Program-made: the position numbers and the translations under genes
Assembly (NCBI GenBank): GCA_964609995.1
Contig: CAZSTI010000002.1
Coordinates: forward strand, 1-54,676
Length of the DNA: 54,676 nucleotides
Reading direction: 5' to 3'
Source: JAAYGD01 sp964609995
Lineage (GTDB): Bacteria; Bacillota_I; Bacilli_A; RF39; UBA660
The notes under the pieces: generated by a model
What the model was told of the DNA's origin: nothing
Seen by the model: the letters and a program-made list of their open reading frames with translations, nothing else
Databases searched by the model: none
Part shown: in pieces, positions 50,593-54,676 of the stretch
How positions within the stretch are numbered: position 1 is the stretch's first letter
Layout of the letters: every line of letters begins with the position of its first letter

Positions 50593-51063
50593 ATGAAAAA
50601 AAGAGATATAGAAGTTAACAAGTTAACTTACCAAGATATTGCCTATAATATTATAAAAGAAGACAATGAACCAAAAACCACACTAGAATTGTTTAAGGAA
50701 ATATGTATGTTGCTTCAATTAGAGGAACAAAAATATCAAGAAGTAATCGGAGATTTTTATACAGCATTAAATTTAGATAAAAGATTTCACTTATTGGAAA
50801 ATAAAAAGTGGGACTTAAAAGAAAAACATCCAGTAGGAACAATATTAGATGATGATGATTTAGACGATATGGAAGGATTAGACTTAATAGATGATTATGA
50901 AATCGATGATGAAGATGATGAAGAAATTGAACCAGAAGAAGAAGAAATCGATGACGAAATAATTGATGAAGATGACGAAATATTAGACGAAGAAGAAATA
51001 TCTGAAATAGAAGATTTGACTATTATTGATGAAGAAGAATTAGAGTCAGACGATATTATATAA
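50593..51063 (+). CDS. rpoE: RNA polymerase delta subunit
   Basis: Firmicutes-specific RNA polymerase subunit that speeds enzyme recycling and weakens non-specific DNA contacts. 156 residues. The N-terminal HARE-HTH domain (about 8-75: LTYQDIAYNIIKEDNEPKTTLELFKEI, FYTALNLDKRFHLLENKKWDLK) is followed by a long, almost purely Asp/Glu tail (about 85-156) that mimics nucleic acid. ATG follows AGGAGG. It sits between DUF1934 and prfA; in Bacillus it precedes pyrG. Not related to the sigma factor also called RpoE. Confidence 0.93.
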   Translation: MKKRDIEVNKLTYQDIAYNIIKEDNEPKTTLELFKEICMLLQLEEQKYQEVIGDFYTALNLDKRFHLLENKKWDLKEKHPVGTILDDDDLDDMEGLDLIDDYEIDDEDDEEIEPEEEEIDDEIIDEDDEILDEEEISEIEDLTIIDEEELESDDII

Positions 51064-51073
51064 AAGGAGTCTT

Positions 51074-52129
51074 ATGATAAATAGATTAGATGATATTGAA
51101 AAAAAATATGAATCTTTAGAAAAAGAATTACTTAATCCAAGCGTTTTCAATGATATCGAATTATTAAAATCTAAATCAAAAGAAAAAAGAGAATTAGAAG
51201 AAATTGTAAGTATATATAGAAATTATAAAAACATAATTAATTCTATTAAAGACGCAAAAGAAATGTTAATTGAAAAAGAATTAGAAGAATTTGCAAAAGA
51301 AGAGATAGTTAATTTAAATATAAAAAAAGAAGAAATAGAACAAAACTTAGAGCTTATGTTAGTTCCAAAAGATATTAATGACGAAAAAAACGTAATTTTA
51401 GAAATCAGAGGAGCTGCAGGAGGAGACGAAGCAAATATATTTGCTGGTGATTTGTTTGATATGTACTCAAGATATATTGAATCAATGGGATGGAAAATTG
51501 AAATAATAAACGAATTAAAAGGTTCTTCTGGAGGATTCTCTCAAATAGAACTTATTGTTAAGGGAAAAGGAGCATATTCAAAACTAAAATATGAGAGTGG
51601 TACACATAGAGTTCAAAGAGTTCCAGAAACTGAAGCACAAGGAAGAATTCATACTTCAACCGCAACCGTAATTGTATTACCAGAACACGATAATATAGAT
51701 ATAGAAATTAAAGAAAATGATATAAAAGTTGATGTATATAGGTCAAGTGGAGCTGGTGGACAATCTGTAAACACAACAGACAGCGCAGTAAGAATGACTC
51801 ATATTCCAACCGGAATAGTTGTAACCTGCCAAAATGAAAGAAGTCAAATCAAAAATAGAGAAAAAGCTCTTCAATTATTGAAAAGCAAAATTTATGAAGA
51901 AACCATTAGACAAAAAGAAGAAAAAGAAGATAGCGAAAGAAAAAGTAAAATTGGAAATGGAGATAGATCTGAAAAAATTAGAACATATAATTATCCTCAA
52001 AATAGGGTTACAGATCATAGAATAAATTTAACTATTATGAATTTAGATAGAATAATGCTTGGAGAAATGCAAGAATTGATAGAGGGATTAATAAATGAAG
52101 ATCAAAGAAGAAAATTACAAAACAATTGA
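51074..52129 (+). CDS. prfA: Peptide chain release factor 1
   Basis: Recognises UAA and UAG and hydrolyses peptidyl-tRNA. 351 residues. The anticodon-like tripeptide region is RVPETEAQGRIHTSTATV (PET, as in Bacillus RF1) and the catalytic GGQ is in RSSGAGGQSVNTTDSAV. The C-terminal region KIRTYNYPQNRVTDHR separates RF1 from RF2. ATG follows AAAGGAG. The last 35 bp overlap the prmC reading frame, so both are translationally coupled, fitting PrmC's role in methylating the GGQ glutamine. Since UGA stops are used here, an RF2 should be encoded elsewhere. Confidence 0.97.
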   Translation: MINRLDDIEKKYESLEKELLNPSVFNDIELLKSKSKEKRELEEIVSIYRNYKNIINSIKDAKEMLIEKELEEFAKEEIVNLNIKKEEIEQNLELMLVPKDINDEKNVILEIRGAAGGDEANIFAGDLFDMYSRYIESMGWKIEIINELKGSSGGFSQIELIVKGKGAYSKLKYESGTHRVQRVPETEAQGRIHTSTATVIVLPEHDNIDIEIKENDIKVDVYRSSGAGGQSVNTTDSAVRMTHIPTGIVVTCQNERSQIKNREKALQLLKSKIYEETIRQKEEKEDSERKSKIGNGDRSEKIRTYNYPQNRVTDHRINLTIMNLDRIMLGEMQELIEGLINEDQRRKLQNN

Positions 52130-52910
52130 TCTTTTTTCTTATTGTAAAAAAATGGGATTAAGCGATATTGATTCTAAATATTTTATTGATAATATATCAA
52201 AATATGATTTAACTAAACAACAAAAACTAATAAAAAGATTAAAAAAAGAACCCATTCAGTATGTATTAGGAGAAACAAATTTTTATGGGTATACCTATAG
52301 AGTAAATAAATTTGTTTTAATTCCAAGATTTGAAACTGAGGAACTTGTCGAAAATACAATTAAATATATAAAAAATCATTTTATAAATGTGGTAAAAGTT
52401 TTAGATTTGGGGACAGGTTCTGGTTGTATAGGCATTACCTTGAAAAGAGAACTTCCTAATATTGATATAACTCTTTCTGATATTAGTAAAAAAGCTCTTT
52501 TGATTGCAAAAGAAAATTCTAATTCAATTGATTTAAAATTAGTAAAGAGCAATCTTTTAAATAAATTTATAAATAACAAAGAAAAGTTTAATGTTATTAT
52601 ATGTAATCCCCCATATATATCAAAAACCGATAAAATAGAAAGAATTGTTAAGAAAAATGAACCTCATAAAGCTTTATATGCAAAAAATCATGGATTATAT
52701 TATTATAAAGAAATATTGAGAAATGTTAGAAAAGTATTACAAGATAGATTCCTTATTGCATTCGAAATTGGTTCAACCCAAAAAGAGGATATTATTAATT
52801 TAATTAATACTTATTTAAATAATATTACTATAGAAACAAAAAAAGATTTGCAAGGAAGAGATAGAATGATTTTCATACATAACTTGACAAAACAGAAAAA
52901 AGATGTATAA
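52095..52910 (+). CDS. prmC: Release factor glutamine methyltransferase PrmC
   Basis: Methylates the Gln of the GGQ motif in release factors. 271 residues. An N-terminal helical domain (about 1-80) contains EPIQYVLGETNFYG; the SAM domain has LDLGTGSGCIGITL and the catalytic NPPYISK. The ATG at 52095 lies within prfA with GAGGG eight bases upstream; the next Met is 18 codons further in and would cut into the helical domain. The C-terminal codons carry the promoter of the next gene: the UAA stop lies inside its -10 box. Confidence 0.95.
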   Translation: MKIKEENYKTIDLFSYCKKMGLSDIDSKYFIDNISKYDLTKQQKLIKRLKKEPIQYVLGETNFYGYTYRVNKFVLIPRFETEELVENTIKYIKNHFINVVKVLDLGTGSGCIGITLKRELPNIDITLSDISKKALLIAKENSNSIDLKLVKSNLLNKFINNKEKFNVIICNPPYISKTDKIERIVKKNEPHKALYAKNHGLYYYKEILRNVRKVLQDRFLIAFEIGSTQKEDIINLINTYLNNITIETKKDLQGRDRMIFIHNLTKQKKDV

Positions 52911-52911
52911 T
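52884..52911 (+). promoter_or_regulatory. Consensus promoter of the secreted-protein gene
   Basis: Perfect TTGACA (52884-52889), 16-bp spacer, perfect TATAAT (52906-52911), overlapping the end of prmC. Confidence 0.85.
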
Positions 52912-52942
52912 AACAACCAAATTATTCAAAAAGGGGGATTTT

Positions 52943-54085
52943 ATGAATAAAAATAAAACAACTGCTTCAATGTTAGCATTAATAACATTAATGAATATGG
53001 GGTCAGCAAACTTAGTAACAGCAAGTGCTAGCGAAATACCACTTAAACAAGAAAAGATAATTAATTATCCAAACAGATCGTATTCTAGAGATGTAGAAGA
53101 ATTTTTGAATGCTTTTAAAACAGGCGCGGCTCTTGAAGGAATGGAAAATATAGGTTTAGAATCAGATGTAATGGCTGATTTAGATACAGCATATAATGCA
53201 TATATGTTAATAAATGGTAGATATCCTTTTGATGATTTAGATTGGCAAGATATCGATAAAGAAGCACAAAAAGCATCTAATTTTATAGAAAGAGTATCAT
53301 ATTATTTTGGTAGATATAATAAAGATATCTTTAGAATATCTAATTATGTTGTTGATGACGCTGAAAAAGAATTATTTAGAAGAGAAGAAGATAAATACCA
53401 ATATTTAATTTCAATTGGAAATGAGGATTCTTATGATCAAATTTTTAGATCTTTTAGAGGACTTGATAGATATCCTTATTCGACTATGATAGAAATTGTA
53501 AGTGTTTGTATTTTAGCGGGTGCTGCAGCAGCAATTCCAGCAAATTACATATATGAAGAAAGAGAAAATGGTACTGTAAATCCAAGAGATGGTAGATCTA
53601 TAATGTATCTAGATGAGAATAACGATGAAAGAAAAATAGTTTTTTTCGCAAATAATGAAAGCGGAACAATATTTACAGAATTTTCTACTCATATGTTTCA
53701 AAGAAGAGATTATACTGAGGATGAATTAAATGAATTAGTTAAACAAGTTAATGCAATTAAACACGAAGATAACGATGAATATTTGTCATTATATGGATTA
53801 ATAAGAGATATTAATGATGTTGAAAACAAAGCAATTCAAGCACTTAATGGTATTATTGCAAACAACATTAGCGATAAACAAAGAAATGATATGTTAAATC
53901 CAGCGGGTTATTTAGGTAACGAACTAGAAGAAAGAGCAAGTCAATTTTTGTTTAATATTTTAGCTCACAATAATGATGATACATTAATTAGTGAAAAAGG
54001 TAACTTTATAATTGATTTTGAGGATAACACTCTATATCCAATTGTTGAAACCGCAAAAACAAAAACAATAAAGAGAAAAGCTTAA
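52943..54085 (+). CDS. Unrecognised secreted protein
   Basis: 380 residues, no family recognised. The N-terminus has a signal-peptide pattern: MNKNKTT, a hydrophobic stretch (ASMLALITLMNMGSANLV, about 8-25) and a possible ASA-S cleavage site near residue 29. The mature part is mostly predicted helix and acidic, with no Cys repeats or catalytic motif I know. A second hydrophobic stretch (about 184-205: SVCILAGAAAAIPANYIY) could be a membrane segment, which would leave domains on both sides. The tail is basic (KTKTIKRKA). ATG follows AAAAAGGGGGA; strong promoter in front. The next gene has the same unusual ribosome binding site, so the two may act together. Codon usage looks like that of its neighbours. 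Confidence 0.6.
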   Translation: MNKNKTTASMLALITLMNMGSANLVTASASEIPLKQEKIINYPNRSYSRDVEEFLNAFKTGAALEGMENIGLESDVMADLDTAYNAYMLINGRYPFDDLDWQDIDKEAQKASNFIERVSYYFGRYNKDIFRISNYVVDDAEKELFRREEDKYQYLISIGNEDSYDQIFRSFRGLDRYPYSTMIEIVSVCILAGAAAAIPANYIYEERENGTVNPRDGRSIMYLDENNDERKIVFFANNESGTIFTEFSTHMFQRRDYTEDELNELVKQVNAIKHEDNDEYLSLYGLIRDINDVENKAIQALNGIIANNISDKQRNDMLNPAGYLGNELEERASQFLFNILAHNNDDTLISEKGNFIIDFEDNTLYPIVETAKTKTIKRKA

Positions 54086-54115
54086 TAGTAAATATTAAAA
54101 AGGGGGACAATATTT

Positions 54116-54676
54116 ATGAATTATGAAATAAATAATATTGTAAAATATAAAAAATACGGAGATTATATAACTTTATATTCTCTTTTTGAAAACGATTCTA
54201 CAATATATGAAGAAAAAGATTTGATAAAAACAGTTGTAAGAGGAAAAGAAAGAGTAAAAGAATTGATGACTAATATCGATTCTTTAGTTTTAAATATATA
54301 TAATATTGAAAAATCTGCTGATACAATAAAAACAGTTTATTCAAATAAAGATTCAAAATATACAGTTATATTTAATAATAATAAAGAAAACGAAAATATA
54401 ATAGACTCAATAAAAACAAAACAAGAAGCTGATAAACAAAAAATCAAAGAAGCTAAAGATAATCAAAAAACTAAAGACAAAAAAATAGCTGCAATTTTCT
54501 TATCTTTAGTAACGGCAGCAGCAATCGGATTACATGCTTATACTTTAATAAATAAAAACAAGGAAAAAAACAATTCAAATATTAATAATAATCAAACAGA
54601 GTTAGTGGCTGTTTCTGTTGAACCAACACAAGCACCAACACAAGTGCCAACACAAGCACCAACACAAGCACCAACA
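54116..54676 (+). CDS. Membrane protein with PTQA-type repeats, truncated by window edge
   Basis: I translated 187 codons from the ATG at 54116 (AAAAAGGGGGA upstream, 30 bp after the previous gene); the frame is still open at the edge. Residues 1-100 are a soluble domain starting MNYEINNIVKYKKYGDY. A charged helix follows (KTKQEADKQKIKEAKDNQKTKDKK), then one membrane helix (about 124-142: IAAIFLSLVTAAAIGLHAY), an Asn-rich stretch and a Pro/Thr/Gln repeat. This gives a cytoplasmic N-terminus and a stalk-like external part. No family recognised. The extracellular domain, if any, lies outside the window. Confidence 0.6.
   Translation, partial: MNYEINNIVKYKKYGDYITLYSLFENDSTIYEEKDLIKTVVRGKERVKELMTNIDSLVLNIYNIEKSADTIKTVYSNKDSKYTVIFNNNKENENIIDSIKTKQEADKQKIKEAKDNQKTKDKKIAAIFLSLVTAAAIGLHAYTLINKNKEKNNSNINNNQTELVAVSVEPTQAPTQVPTQAPTQAPT
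54623..54676 (+). repeat. 12-bp tandem coding repeat (PTQA)
   Basis: About 4.5 copies of CCAACACAAGCA, one with GTG for GCA, encoding PTQA/PTQV units; continues beyond the window edge. Confidence 0.85.

Noticed and set aside
44660..52910. A parA/soj and separate parB gene on the right arm
   Set aside because: I looked behind rsmG and noc, where they lie in Bacillus; the next genes are prepilin-like, DUF1934, rpoE, prfA and prmC. The ParB that would use the parS sites must be outside the window.
1..54676. UGA read as tryptophan (code 4), suggested by the Mollicutes-like features
   Set aside because: Several conserved genes (sigH-like, mrnC, holB, mnmG, prfA) end at UGA exactly where the protein family ends, and all conserved Trp are UGG.
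54623..54676. Short direct repeats as a CRISPR array
   Set aside because: Units are 12 bp, contiguous, without spacers, and in frame within a coding sequence.

Overview
The window is one contiguous piece of a low-GC Firmicutes-type chromosome centred on the replication origin. Ribosome binding sites are GGAGG-like, promoters are near-consensus TTGACA-17-TATAAT, and gene order follows the Bacillus subtilis ori region closely. UGA is a real stop (sigH-like, mrnC, holB, mnmG and prfA all end in it) and Trp is UGG, so this is not a code-4 Mycoplasma. The strong AT bias, the compact gene set and a Mollicutes-like Asn at the rifampicin site of RpoB point to an uncultured Bacilli lineage close to the Mollicutes (RF39-like gut bacteria are my guess; the sequence cannot prove it). 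There are no rRNA or tRNA genes, insertion sequences, prophage genes or CRISPR arrays.

Layout. Every gene from 1 to 41798 is on the minus strand and every gene from 42087 to the end is on the plus strand. The switch is the rpmH|dnaA gap, which carries perfect DnaA boxes, so both arms are co-oriented with replication. Reading outwards on the left arm: rpmH-rnpA-yidC-jag, mnmE-recF, gyrB-gyrA, a 362-bp control region (SRP RNA, three parS sites, two Noc-binding sites), tadA, dnaX-ybaB-recR-holB-ricT-pth-mfd, a T-box and metG, a small membrane protein, tatD, a 3D-domain protein, rsmA, spoVG, divIC-like, mrnC-rlmB-sigH-like, secE-nusG, rplK-rplA, rplJ-rplL, an rsmC-like gene, rpoB-rpoC, tilS-ftsH, rpsL-rpsG-fusA (cut by the window edge). 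On the right arm: dnaA-dnaN, mnmG-rsmG, noc, two prepilin-like proteins carrying Ig-like domains, a DUF1934 protein, rpoE(delta)-prfA-prmC, then an unrecognised secreted protein and a truncated membrane protein.

Function. The window brings together replication initiation and clamp/clamp loader (DnaA, DnaN, DnaX, HolB), topoisomerase (GyrAB), repair (RecF, RecR, Mfd), the transcription core (RpoB, RpoC, delta, NusG), the translation apparatus with its leader-RNA controls (L10 leader, a duplicated L1-type motif, a Met T-box), membrane insertion (YidC, SecE, SRP RNA) and nucleoid organisation (Noc with its sites; parS without a ParB in view).

The points most worth a second look are: a compact parS/NBS array beside gyrA; a Noc protein with an unusually long disordered linker and no N-terminal membrane helix; prepilin-Ig fusions directly behind noc; an rplK/rplA leader pair with a repeated L1-like motif that appears to occlude the rplA ribosome binding site; substitutions at classical rifampicin (RpoB) and streptomycin (S12) positions; a cysteine-rich lipoprotein-like front end on YidC; and a layout explained by a single origin-centred inversion.
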